A stretch of DNA of 53,867 nt from Bacteroidaceae bacterium. Lineage in GTDB: Bacteria > Bacteroidota > Bacteroidia > Bacteroidales > Bacteroidaceae. Positions 27,552 to 36,029 of the stretch are shown in pieces. Where the stretch lies: contig JAFZIA010000079.1 in the NCBI GenBank assembly GCA_017554605.1, positions 1 to 53,867 on the forward strand, given 5' to 3'. The notes below the pieces were generated by a model. The model was not told the origin of the DNA, did no database searches, and was given only the letters and a program-made list of their open reading frames with translations. The translations under genes were made by a program, and so were the position numbers. Numbering within the stretch: the first letter of the stretch is position 1; each line of letters begins with the position of its first letter.

Positions 27552-28793
27552 CTATATCTTATTTACCTTACCTGCGTAGAGTATTGTGTTGGTCTTGTTC
27601 TCTCTCACAAAGAAGAGGAAAGGACGGTTTATTACAATGTTGTAGGGAGGGTTATATGTGAATCTGCCCTTTATGCCGGTAGATGCAGCGGCCTCGGCAC
27701 CGCCCTCGTCTATACTGAACACATTTGCCTGGCGAACCTCGGAAACATACGTGCTGCTCTGCGACAGTTGGCCGAAGTCGGCTTCCTCGGGGTTAAAGGC
27801 GTCCTCTATTCCCATTCTCACAAGCGCATCGTTGAGAGCTGCGTTTACTTCTATGTTCAGTTTGGGGAGTATGAAACGGCACAATTCATTCTTGTAGCTC
27901 GAGTAGTGGTCATCGGCCTGGTTGTTGTATATCTTCGACAAGGCTCCATTGTCGAGAAGTGCCAGGCACTCATCGAGGCTCTTTTCTCCGATGGGCATTA
28001 CAAAATCCATTGCGAACGCGTTGTTCTTTCCCAGAAAGATGGTGCAGAACGAGTACTCTTGTCTGCAATAAGTCTTGCCTACAGTTCCTTTATTGTCGCC
28101 CACCATAAACTCTACCTTCTGCACTGTGCCGTCGTAGGCGTAGAATTTATCTACCTTTGTGTTCTTTGCATCGAATTTGTCGTGCCAGGGACACTTGAAG
28201 TAGAAAGCATCTGCAAGAACAAACGGTGTGTCGTCATTCAATTGCTCGTAGAGTTGTGTGATAAGGCCGTTTGTCTCGTTGCTCACCCAATTGTTTATCA
28301 CGCCAACAGCATTTTCATTCGAAAAATCGAGCATCTCGCTCTTTGCGCCGTAATACTTTATAATTCTTTGGCTGAATGTCTCAAGGGGATAAAAGCCCTC
28401 GTTCAGCCACACGGAGTTTGCGATGCTCATCTTGGCCTGTTTGTCGAGGCGGGTAATGCCGTCCACAATCTTTTTGTTGTAGTCGTTTATCTCGTCGAGT
28501 GAGTAGTCGCCAAGCGACATTGCGTCGGCTATCTGGTCGTAGGTCTCACCGTTGGCGCCGTTCATTGCCATCGATAATGCGAGCGATGCGCTAAGGGGCG
28601 ATACTACATATTTATCGTTGTTCTCGAAAGTGCCGTCAACTGCCTTAAGAAGGTTCACCGCAAAGGCGGGGCTGTTTGCCGCAATCTCCGTCTCTGTTTC
28701 GTTGAGCTTTATCTCCTTGATTGTTGAATCGTCGTCGCTTGAGCAGGCTGCAAAGAGTGCTGCAACGACCAGTAGTTTAATTGCTTTTTTCAT
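27552..28793 (-). CDS. Lipoprotein serpin (serine/cysteine protease inhibitor)
   Basis: A full-length serpin of 413 residues with a lipoprotein signal (VVAALFAACSSDDD, cysteine at about 17). Core signatures are VVSPLSASLALSMAMNGANGET, ANSVWLNEGFYP, ADAFYFKCPW and, at the end, VINRPFLFFVRENKTNTILYAGKV. The hinge of the reactive-centre loop reads DEGGAEAAASTG, the small-residue pattern of inhibitory serpins. Aligning from the hinge and from the PP after the cleavage site places P1 near the FTY of GRFTYNPP, so the likely target cuts after a threonine or aromatic residue. It is 45 bp behind a C10 cysteine protease and probably co-transcribed. Confidence 0.95.
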   Translation of the reverse strand: MKKAIKLLVVAALFAACSSDDDSTIKEIKLNETETEIAANSPAFAVNLLKAVDGTFENNDKYVVSPLSASLALSMAMNGANGETYDQIADAMSLGDYSLDEINDYNKKIVDGITRLDKQAKMSIANSVWLNEGFYPLETFSQRIIKYYGAKSEMLDFSNENAVGVINNWVSNETNGLITQLYEQLNDDTPFVLADAFYFKCPWHDKFDAKNTKVDKFYAYDGTVQKVEFMVGDNKGTVGKTYCRQEYSFCTIFLGKNNAFAMDFVMPIGEKSLDECLALLDNGALSKIYNNQADDHYSSYKNELCRFILPKLNIEVNAALNDALVRMGIEDAFNPEEADFGQLSQSSTYVSEVRQANVFSIDEGGAEAAASTGIKGRFTYNPPYNIVINRPFLFFVRENKTNTILYAGKVNKI

Positions 28794-28838
28794 AATTTAC
28801 TGTACTATTAAGGCTTGTTTGTTGCAAATATAAATAAT

Positions 28839-30119
28839 TTATCGGGTTACCCAAAAATATTTTAAGTTATATCCAAAAGCTGTACTAAGAGAATTTTGGT
28901 AACCTGCCCCTTCGTTGTCGTAACTGATAGAATTGTTGGGATTAAAAACATTTTTATTAAAATATCCATTACAATTACCATCCCAACCCCAGTTGTGGTG
29001 GTAATATTCTATTGTACTTGTAGATTGTGATATTTCTTCCCAAAGAACAGAACCGAATTCACGACACCACGCGGTATAAAGTATTGATATTTTCTTTAGC
29101 CCGTCTACTACCCATACGTGTCCTGTGTTTAAGCTTTCATTCATACCAAGCAATACTACTATTTTATTTTGCTTTAGCAAAGAAGCGAAGTCTGAATTAT
29201 TGTAGTTCATATACTGCGATACAGAATAGCCGTATTTGTTAAAGGGTATTTTAATCTCACTGTCGGCAGTAGATGTAACACTGGGCTCATACCAACTATT
29301 ATTCAAGTGTCCTAATTGCCTATGCAACTGTGATATTGCCTCGTGAGCAGCAGAAGTTGCAGTACAATTGCTATTATTATTGTGTCGAGTTTTGTGCTGC
29401 TTAATAGTTGCCCAATCTAGATGTTGACTGTAAGAATTATTACCTAAATATGTAAGCTCTATTTGTGTTGGATAAGAGAAATGAGACATTACTTGTGCAG
29501 TAGCTACGTTTGCGCATCCCGCAGTCTTTCTAATAGAGTTGTTTGCATACTTACTTTCAATACCTTCTTGTCCCCATTGTACTTTTATTTTAGGTAGTAT
29601 GTGTGTGTTTTCTATTGTATCAAGTGTCTCCTTGTACTCTTTTATAGGAAATAAAGTACCCCCTTCTTCAACGCCCGGTGGCAATATAGATTTAGCTGCG
29701 TATGCCTGAGCCATATCCATAAACATATTAAAACCGATATTTTCGCTGTCGGGAGTATATGAACCCTGCTCGGTTACAGCTAGCAGAGCGTCAGCATCTT
29801 TGTTTGCCGATATAACAGCAAATCCATTATTGTCCTCATAGTTGACAATATAAAGCAGAGTGTCGTTGCTGCCTGACGAGCGTGTGAGTGACGATGTTAT
29901 AATGTCTATATTATTTACATCTGCAATTCTACCGCCGGCAGCGCGTGTAACACCAAAAAATTCTTGTGCTGCATTGTTTGCTATTTCTATAGCCTCATTG
30001 ATGCTTCTTGTTTTGGGCTGTATTGTAGTTTCAGGGTTCTTAAACTCTTCAAACTCCATAATTTCGTTGTTACACGATGCCGTTACAAGAATAAAAGCAA
30101 AATAAAGTATTCTTTTCAT
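28839..30119 (-). CDS. C10 family (streptopain-type) cysteine protease precursor
   Basis: A 426-residue secreted papain-fold protease. The catalytic cysteine is in KTAGCANVATAQVM (C202) and the histidine in TGHVWVVDG (H334), with the oxyanion/Asn-Trp segment HHNWGWDGNCNGYF near 375-388. Residues about 30-150 form the propeptide region (including FAVISANKDADALLAV), removed on activation. The N-terminus ends in VTASC at about 16, a possible lipobox with a weak -3 position. Relatives are streptopain (SpeB), interpain and the Bfp/Btp proteases of Bacteroides. It lies between a small DUF3244-type protein (35 bp upstream) and a serpin (45 bp downstream). Confidence 0.94.
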   Translation of the reverse strand: MKRILYFAFILVTASCNNEIMEFEEFKNPETTIQPKTRSINEAIEIANNAAQEFFGVTRAAGGRIADVNNIDIITSSLTRSSGSNDTLLYIVNYEDNNGFAVISANKDADALLAVTEQGSYTPDSENIGFNMFMDMAQAYAAKSILPPGVEEGGTLFPIKEYKETLDTIENTHILPKIKVQWGQEGIESKYANNSIRKTAGCANVATAQVMSHFSYPTQIELTYLGNNSYSQHLDWATIKQHKTRHNNNSNCTATSAAHEAISQLHRQLGHLNNSWYEPSVTSTADSEIKIPFNKYGYSVSQYMNYNNSDFASLLKQNKIVVLLGMNESLNTGHVWVVDGLKKISILYTAWCREFGSVLWEEISQSTSTIEYYHHNWGWDGNCNGYFNKNVFNPNNSISYDNEGAGYQNSLSTAFGYNLKYFWVTR

Positions 30120-30154
30120 AATTTGTGGTTTTAGTTAGGTTAATTTCAATTATG

Positions 30155-30526
30155 TTATTGTAAGATAAATTCTCCAGTGTAAGTGTCTTGATTCTCTGTT
30201 ATAATTTCAATAGTATAATAACCATTTTCACAGTCGTTTATATCAATTTCCACCATTTCATCGGTTGATTTTGCATTTACAACAATTCGACTGTTTGCAC
30301 CGCTAATAACTATTGTAAGATCTCCCAAATCCTCAAAGAGTGAAAGAAAAATTGCTCTATTATATAAGTAACACTCTAATGGAGGAATAAATATATCGCG
30401 TAAAAGTTCCCCCTTGTGTTCTGTTGACAATTCTATTATTTTTGCCTTTTCCTCATCAATACAATTACGCGCGAAAAGACTCATTCCCGAGAATAATAAA
30501 AGTAATACAAATAAAACGTTCCTCAT
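30155..30526 (-). CDS. Small secreted DUF3244-like protein, candidate C10 protease inhibitor
   Basis: A 123-residue protein with a signal peptide (MRNVLFVLLLLFSGMSLFA, cut before RNC). The mature part is beta-rich and has the DUF3244 pattern: DLTIVISGANSRIVVNAK in the middle and GYYTIEIITENQDTYTGEFIL at the end. In Bacteroides, C10 protease genes are known to be linked to small staphostatin-like inhibitors of this size; position and size suggest the same here, but no inhibitor motif can be verified by eye. It is first of the three-gene protease-serpin operon and has a TAATTTTG promoter element upstream. Confidence 0.75.
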   Translation of the reverse strand: MRNVLFVLLLLFSGMSLFARNCIDEEKAKIIELSTEHKGELLRDIFIPPLECYLYNRAIFLSLFEDLGDLTIVISGANSRIVVNAKSTDEMVEIDINDCENGYYTIEIITENQDTYTGEFILQ

Positions 30527-30905
30527 AATTTTGTTTTTTATTGTTTAACAGTGCAAAATTATGGAAAGAAAACAGAAATAAGTAAATTTTCACTCCACTA
30601 ATACCCATCAACAAGATTTATAAACTGCTGAATATCAATAAAATAGAAGGCAATTAAGAAGAAAATTCTATCAATTGCCATAATTCGCTGATTATCAACA
30701 CTTTGCGTTTCTCGCCAAGAGAAATACACGCTATCTTATTAAATATCAATAAATTAACAATAAAAACAAAACTATGTCTACAACTTAGTGCTCCGCACGC
30801 GAAGAGGAACTGTCACGCAGTGACTGAGGAGTAGAAAAACGACCGCAGTTTCTCGGACAAAACGGGCAGAAGCCTCTAATTTTATTCTCAAGGAGACATT
30901 GTTAA
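30527..30905. other. AT-rich regulatory region upstream of the protease operon
   Basis: 379 bp with no convincing gene. Near the operon start there is a minus-strand TAATTTTG (30561-30554). Further up are three near-copies of a TATCAA-containing motif at 30633, 30693 and 30744 (spacing 60 and 51 bp), and interleaved complementary pairs ATAGAA/TTCTAT and GGCAATT/AATTGCC (30643-30679). The part at 30781-30900 is more GC-rich, with a GTCAC-GCA-GTGAC hairpin, and looks like the 3' region of the TPR gene or a decayed sequence. Confidence 0.45.
30554..30561 (-). promoter_or_regulatory. Promoter -7 element of the DUF3244-C10-serpin operon
   Basis: TAATTTTG on the minus strand is an exact TAnnTTTG match 28 bp before the start codon at 30526. 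No clear TTTG is found at the usual upstream distance, which fits a promoter that needs an activator. Confidence 0.55.
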
Positions 30906-32570
30906 TTAGAAAAACCGAAGAAATTGTTTCGCGTCGGGTGCATTTGAATTTATGATTTTCCTTTTAAGGCGCGATTTTTTGTTATAGATATTTTCTAACT
31001 TATCGTTCATAAAAAGGCTTATCACACGTGGAGAAAATTGTGCACAGAGATAGAGGAATAGATTTATTTCGTTCTTGTTTACCGACGGCACTTGCAAGGA
31101 AAGTCTATCGACAATTTTGTTCATACTGCTATTTACAGCATCGTTTAACTCATCCAATCTCTGCTGACTACTGAAACCTGCTATACATTTCTCAAGTTCC
31201 TTAAGAACTGCAGAAGAAACTTTGTTTTTCCCGTCGTGGTCGAGGTATATGTTTGTAAAATTATCGAGTATAGAAAACTGGCTACTGAATATTTCTATTA
31301 TCTGCTGTTGACTCTGTTCAAGGTCGTTTCTTCTATTATCTAACTCCATTTTTATCTCGCACAAATTTCCCAATACTGTTTTTACCTCTATATTTTTTCT
31401 CTTAACCGTCTCGTAATAGTAGAGAATTGCAAAGAGCAATACAGCGATAAGGGCAATTAGAATAACCACCCACAATGTAAATATACTTCTGTTATATGCT
31501 GCATCTTTTTTAGCTTGGAATGTCTCTTGCTCTAAGAAGTCGCGATGACTTCTTAAAACTGCCTGGTCCAGCGTAGCATCGGTTACAGAGTCCTGCAATA
31601 GATTTATTTTCTTTAAATAAGATAATGCTTCTTTGTGATTATTATCGGACAAACTCATTTCGTAGAGTGCCCGGAAAATAAAAACAGAATCTAAATCTTG
31701 CGTTACTACTTCTTTTGCTTTATCAACATAGAAACGTGCACTATCTTTACTTCCTTCTTTATTATAAGCACGAGCAAGATTACAATAATCAGTAACTTCC
31801 CACTCGTATTTTGGCATACAATACAACTGTAATAAAACTTTTTTTGCCTCACTAAAGTCACTTTCAACAGACAAACAATGTGCATAATTATGTAAGCACC
31901 TCTCTAACAATTGGGTATTATCTTCTTTGTTAATTATATTTATAAGTTGTTTGTAAATACTTATAGCATTTTTAAAATCCCTATTACTAACATATGCCTT
32001 TGCAATATTCATTAAGCAATATTGAGCGTGATTATCACGTCCTGCACGTTTAAGACTTTTGTATGCCATTTTGATGTAACGCAACTGCAATACCGAATTA
32101 TATGCCAATTTATAGTTTTGTGACAGACATTGATATATTAGCCCCAAATAGAAATAATCCTCTATCTCCAATGCCAACTTCTCGGCAATTGCAGCCGTGA
32201 CAATACTTTGCGAGTATGATTTTCTGTTGTACTCAACGCGTGCCTTGTAGTAGTGCGACAGCATACTGTAATATTTATGCCCGCTCTTCTCCTTGTAATA
32301 ATCTACAGCTATGTTTATCAAAGAGTCGTTTGTAACGTCTATATAATTCTTGTCGAGTGCCTGACTATAGAGCAGCGCATATCGCGCCTTGCCCTCTTTG
32401 GTGACAAGATGCTTGCTGTCTATTGTCTTCAAGAGTTGCAAAGCACTGTCGGGATATGTATCCATCTGCTGCTCGGCGGTTGAGAATATGTTGTATGTGT
32501 CGCTTTTCTCGCTGCAGCCCGATAGGAACAGGACTATGATTGTTGCTAAGATTGAGGTTGCGGATTTCAT
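30906..32570 (-). CDS. TPR membrane lipoprotein with regulator-like C-terminus
   Basis: A 554-residue protein with a perfect lipobox (LFLSGC, cysteine 19), about eight TPR-like helical repeats (residues 30-340), one transmembrane segment (LWVVILIALIAVLLFAILYYY, about 365-387), a coiled coil rich in Asn, Arg and Gln, and a C-terminal region (about 500-554) with LFLYLCAQFSPRVISLFM and RLKRKI. This layout is shared by a family of Bacteroides proteins whose tail resembles a LuxR-like helix-turn-helix, here degenerate. Sensing outside and acting inside is therefore likely but unproven. It precedes the protease operon on the same strand with a 379-bp gap, which makes it a candidate regulator of it. 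Confidence 0.8.
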   Translation of the reverse strand: MKSATSILATIIVLFLSGCSEKSDTYNIFSTAEQQMDTYPDSALQLLKTIDSKHLVTKEGKARYALLYSQALDKNYIDVTNDSLINIAVDYYKEKSGHKYYSMLSHYYKARVEYNRKSYSQSIVTAAIAEKLALEIEDYFYLGLIYQCLSQNYKLAYNSVLQLRYIKMAYKSLKRAGRDNHAQYCLMNIAKAYVSNRDFKNAISIYKQLINIINKEDNTQLLERCLHNYAHCLSVESDFSEAKKVLLQLYCMPKYEWEVTDYCNLARAYNKEGSKDSARFYVDKAKEVVTQDLDSVFIFRALYEMSLSDNNHKEALSYLKKINLLQDSVTDATLDQAVLRSHRDFLEQETFQAKKDAAYNRSIFTLWVVILIALIAVLLFAILYYYETVKRKNIEVKTVLGNLCEIKMELDNRRNDLEQSQQQIIEIFSSQFSILDNFTNIYLDHDGKNKVSSAVLKELEKCIAGFSSQQRLDELNDAVNSSMNKIVDRLSLQVPSVNKNEINLFLYLCAQFSPRVISLFMNDKLENIYNKKSRLKRKIINSNAPDAKQFLRFF

Positions 32571-32611
32571 AGTGCGCTTAATGATTGAGGGTTGGTTCTT
32601 TTTGGGGAGGG

Positions 32612-33091
32612 TTATTCTTGCAGTGAGAGTTCTTTGAGCAGTTGTGAAATGCTTTTCTTAAATATCGGGTGCACCACTTGCGGTGCGATGGCTGCAAGAG
32701 GTTGCAGTACGAACAGGCGTTTGTGCATCAGCGGGTGAGGAATGGTGAGTTCCCGGGTTGTGATTATGGCATCGTCGTAGAGTAGTATGTCAATGTCTAT
32801 TGGGCGGTCGCTGTATGTGCCGTCTATGCTTTTTGTGGTGCGTCCCAATGTGCGTTCAATCTCTTGTGTTGCTGCAAGCAGCTCGGTGGGAGTGAGGTCC
32901 GTCCTGTATGCAACGGCTGTGTTCAAGAATGTGTTTGTCGATTGGAAACCCCACGGTTCGGTTTCTATGGTGGGAGCAACGGCAAGGGGATTACCTAATA
33001 TGCGCGATAGGGATTCTATCGCGCATATTATATTCTGTTCCTTGTCGCCAAGGTTTGTGCCAAGGCTCAAGTATATTTTTGCTTTTTTCAT
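32612..33091 (-). CDS. folK: 2-amino-4-hydroxy-6-hydroxymethyldihydropteridine diphosphokinase
   Basis: HPPK transfers pyrophosphate from ATP to the pterin in folate synthesis. The 159-residue protein begins with YLSLGTNLGDKEQNI and has the signature RPIDIDILLYDD, with the Mg-binding aspartates, then IPHPLMHKRLFVLQPL. It is the last gene of the methyltransferase-ftsX-DUF3098-uppP-truB-queA-folK run, 15 bp from queA. The coding sequence contains a perfect 15-bp stem-loop at 32996-33030 (see findings). Confidence 0.95.
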   Translation of the reverse strand: MKKAKIYLSLGTNLGDKEQNIICAIESLSRILGNPLAVAPTIETEPWGFQSTNTFLNTAVAYRTDLTPTELLAATQEIERTLGRTTKSIDGTYSDRPIDIDILLYDDAIITTRELTIPHPLMHKRLFVLQPLAAIAPQVVHPIFKKSISQLLKELSLQE

Positions 33092-33106
33092 TACTGGCGG
33101 GTAATA

Positions 33107-34165
33107 TCAGTCTATGATAAGCATTGCGTCGCCGTAAAGACCGAAGCGGTAGTCTTCCTTGAGTGCCACGTTGTATGCGTTCATCACATACTCGTAACCG
33201 CCGAATGCGGCGGTGAGCATAAGCATTGTGCTGTAGGGCATATAGAAGTTGGCTATCATACTGTTGGCAACCTGGAACTGGTAGTCGGGGAAGATGAACT
33301 TGCTTGTCCAGCCGTCGTACTCCTTGAGCATTCCATTGGTGAGGGTTGCTGTCTCCAATACGCGCTGTACCGATGTTCCTACGGCGCATATCCTGCGGCC
33401 CTCGGCCTTTGCCTTGTTGATGATGTTCACAGCCTCGGTGTCTACGCTTATGAGGTCGGAGTCCATCTTGTGCTTTGTGAGGTCCTCGACGTCAATCTCG
33501 CGGAAGCAGCCAAGGCCTGTGTGCATTGTTACGTATGCAGTGTCTATGCCTTTTATTTCCATACGCTTCATAAGCTCGCGTGTGAAGTGAAGGCCTGCAA
33601 ACGATGCTGTCACCGAGCCCTCTTTCTTTGCAAAGTATGTCTGGAAATTCTCAAGATCCTCGGGTTCTTCCTTGCGCAGGCGCTTGAAGTCGTCGGGCAG
33701 GGGAGCTACGCCAAGGGCGTAGAGTGCCTTCTTGAACTCGTCGTGCGGTCCATCGTAGAGGAAGCGCAGTGTACGGCCGCGCGATGTGGTGTTGTCTATC
33801 ACCTCGGCTACCATCGAGTTGTCCTCGCCAAAGTAGAGCTTGTTGCCGATACGTATCTTGCGGGCAGGGTCGACAAGTACGTCCCACAGACGAAACTCCT
33901 CGTTGAGCTCGCGCAGCAGGAACACTTCAATCTGGGCATTTGTCTTCTCCTTGTTGCCGTAAAGACGTGCGGGGAATACTTTGCTGTCGTTAAGCACAAA
34001 TACGTCTTTCTCTTCGAAATAGTCTATTACATCTTTGAAAATCCTGTGTTCAATCTCGCCTGTTTTGCGGTGTAGTACCATCATACGCGCCTCGTCGCGA
34101 CAAGCGGCCGGATAGAGGGCGATTTTTTCATCGGGTAGCTTGTACCTGAATTGTGAAAGTTTCAT
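33107..34165 (-). CDS. queA: S-adenosylmethionine:tRNA ribosyltransferase-isomerase
   Basis: QueA transfers a ribosyl group from SAM to preQ1 at tRNA position 34, making epoxyqueuosine. Motifs include VFVLNDSKVFPARLYG, GSVTASFAGLHFT, TMHTGLGCFREI and ICAVGTSVQRVLE, all typical. The frame is open to 34204, but the ATG at 34165 begins the conserved MKLSQFRYKLPDEKIALYPA, so 352 residues are assigned and the longer form would overlap truB. It lies between truB and folK. Confidence 0.95.
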   Translation of the reverse strand: MKLSQFRYKLPDEKIALYPAACRDEARMMVLHRKTGEIEHRIFKDVIDYFEEKDVFVLNDSKVFPARLYGNKEKTNAQIEVFLLRELNEEFRLWDVLVDPARKIRIGNKLYFGEDNSMVAEVIDNTTSRGRTLRFLYDGPHDEFKKALYALGVAPLPDDFKRLRKEEPEDLENFQTYFAKKEGSVTASFAGLHFTRELMKRMEIKGIDTAYVTMHTGLGCFREIDVEDLTKHKMDSDLISVDTEAVNIINKAKAEGRRICAVGTSVQRVLETATLTNGMLKEYDGWTSKFIFPDYQFQVANSMIANFYMPYSTMLMLTAAFGGYEYVMNAYNVALKEDYRFGLYGDAMLIID

Positions 34166-34200
34166 CTGATGAAAATTTGTGTAGAAATTCGTGTCCATCA

Positions 34201-34905
34201 TCATTTGTTATTGCTGTTATTTGCGGCTTCTTCGAGCCATTGTTGAAAATCTTCGGGGTTTATGCACTCTTCGATGCGTATGTCGCCTATGCGAGTGCGC
34301 TCGAGTTTGGTGAGGTGCGCACCGCTGTTCAGTGCTTCGCCAATGTCGCGTGCCAATGAACGTATGTATGTGCCTTTGCCGCATACCACGCGTATGGTTA
34401 TCTTGGGAAGTTCGCAGGCGAGCAGCTCTATCTCGTCTATCTGTACTTTCTTAGGCGCAAGCTGCATATCGCTGCCGTCGCGTGCAAGCTTGTAGGCGCG
34501 CTTGCCGTCGACCTTGCACGCCGAGAAGAGAGGGGGGCGCTGGTCTATTGTGCCTGTGAACTGCGCAAGCGTGTCGAGCAGCATCTCGCGTGTTATATGT
34601 TCGTAGGGGTAGGTTGCGTCGATGGGGTGCTCAAGGTCGAACGAGGGGGTGGTTGCGCCGAGCATAATGTCGGCTACGTACTCCTTGGTGTGGCTCTGAA
34701 GCTCCTCTATGCGCTTGGTGGCTTTTCCCGTGCACAGCAACAGCACTCCCGTTGCAAGGGGGTCGAGCGTGCCGGCGTGTCCCACTTTGAAGCGTTTAAC
34801 CTTGAGATGGCGTGTGAGCAGATAGCGTATCTTGTTCACTATCTGGAACGAGGTCCACCCGTGGGGCTTGTATATGGGCAATATTTCTCCTGCTGCAAAG
34901 TCCAT
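34201..34905 (-). CDS. truB: tRNA pseudouridine(55) synthase
   Basis: TruB makes pseudouridine 55 in the T-loop of tRNAs. Signatures are IYKPHGWTSFQIVNKIR, the catalytic region VGHAGTLDPLATGVLLLCTGKATK with its aspartate, and VRVVCGKGTYIRSLARDIG-like sequence (here IRVVCGKGTYIRSLARDIGE). The length of 234 residues matches the short Bacteroidetes form without a long PUA tail. Start overlaps the uppP stop by one base (TAATG). Confidence 0.95.
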   Translation of the reverse strand: MDFAAGEILPIYKPHGWTSFQIVNKIRYLLTRHLKVKRFKVGHAGTLDPLATGVLLLCTGKATKRIEELQSHTKEYVADIMLGATTPSFDLEHPIDATYPYEHITREMLLDTLAQFTGTIDQRPPLFSACKVDGKRAYKLARDGSDMQLAPKKVQIDEIELLACELPKITIRVVCGKGTYIRSLARDIGEALNSGAHLTKLERTRIGDIRIEECINPEDFQQWLEEAANNSNNK

Positions 34906-35753
34906 TATGCTATAGTTAAGTTATGCCCTGTGAAAAGCATTGCAAGGATAATTCCACCAACTATTATTCTGTACCAGCCGAATGCCTTGAAGCCATATTT
35001 TGTAACAAAGCTGATGAAGAATTTGATTGCCAGCATTGCCACGATGAAGGCTACCACGTTGCCTATGATGAGTGTGCTCAGGTTGTCCTTGAGTATCTGC
35101 ATTCCCTCGGGCTCCATAAATATCTTGAGCATCTTGAAGAGTGTTGCTGCAAACATTGTGGGCACGGCAAGGAAGAACGAGAACTCGGCTGCCGCCTTGC
35201 GGGTGAGTTTCTGTGCCATACCTCCCACAATTGTTGCCATTGAGCGAGATACTCCGGGTATCATAGAGATACACTGGAACATACCAATCCAGAATGCTCT
35301 CTTCTCGGTGAGCTTGGTGTTTTCGCTGCCTTTGCTGAATATCTTGTCGCAGAAGAGCATAAACACGCCTCCCACAATGAGTGTTACGGCAACAACGGTT
35401 ACACTCTCGAGCATTTCGTCGATAAGGTCACTGAAGAGCAGTCCGAGCACGGCTGCGGGGATAAAGGCTACAAACAGCTTCCAGTAGAAGTCGTACTTGT
35501 GCAGGAAACGCTTGAAAGCCGATGCGCCCTCGGGGGCGGGTGTGTTATTCAGTTGGAAGAAGCGCTTCCAGTACAGTACTACCACCGATAGAATAGCGCC
35601 AAACTGTATTATGAATGTGAACGCCTTTACAAACTCGGTACTCTCTACGCCCAAAAGGTTTTGTGTGATAATCATATGCCCGGTGGACGAAACGGGGAGA
35701 AACTCGGTGAGTCCCTCGACAATTGCAATGATTATGGTTTCTAATGTGTTCAT
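34905..35753 (-). CDS. uppP: Undecaprenyl-diphosphatase
   Basis: UppP (BacA) dephosphorylates undecaprenyl diphosphate, recycling the lipid carrier for peptidoglycan and other envelope polymers. The 282-residue membrane protein shows the two inverted-repeat motifs: [17 protein letters not shown] at about 14-30 and [14 protein letters not shown] in the second half. It is coupled to truB. The neighbourhood with ftsX and a glycan-type methyltransferase gives an envelope theme. Confidence 0.96.
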   Translation of the reverse strand: MNTLETIIIAIVEGLTEFLPVSSTGHMIITQNLLGVESTEFVKAFTFIIQFGAILSVVVLYWKRFFQLNNTPAPEGASAFKRFLHKYDFYWKLFVAFIPAAVLGLLFSDLIDEMLESVTVVAVTLIVGGVFMLFCDKIFSKGSENTKLTEKRAFWIGMFQCISMIPGVSRSMATIVGGMAQKLTRKAAAEFSFFLAVPTMFAATLFKMLKIFMEPEGMQILKDNLSTLIIGNVVAFIVAMLAIKFFISFVTKYGFKAFGWYRIIVGGIILAMLFTGHNLTIA

Positions 35754-35771
35754 ATAAATGTGTTTAGTCTT

Positions 35772-36008
35772 TTATTCCTTTGTGCTGTCCTTGCTCTTGT
35801 GCATTATTGCATATATGACAAAGATAAACCCGAAGAAACATACGGCGGGCGCGAGCTTCACGCGACGGAAGCTGAAGATGTCGGGCTCAAAGTGTGTCAT
35901 TGTGGAACCGGGACCGGTCATAAGCAGAAAGCCGATGACTATTACTGCCACTCCTATGAGCAACAGTGTGTAGTTGCTTTTTTCGAATGCAAATCTTTTT
36001 TTATCCAT
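35772..36008 (-). CDS. DUF3098 family small membrane protein
   Basis: A 78-residue protein with two hydrophobic segments (LLLIGVAVIVIGFLLMTG and APAVCFFGFIFVIYAIM). The pattern FAFEKSNYTLLLIGVAVIVIG and the phrase FSFRRVKLAP are typical of DUF3098. It lies between ftsX (21 bp) and uppP (18 bp), an arrangement I recognise from other Bacteroidales. Function unknown, possibly in cell division or envelope because of its neighbours. Confidence 0.88.
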   Translation of the reverse strand: MDKKRFAFEKSNYTLLLIGVAVIVIGFLLMTGPGSTMTHFEPDIFSFRRVKLAPAVCFFGFIFVIYAIMHKSKDSTKE

Positions 36009-36029
36009 AGTGTTGTGATATTGTTTTCC

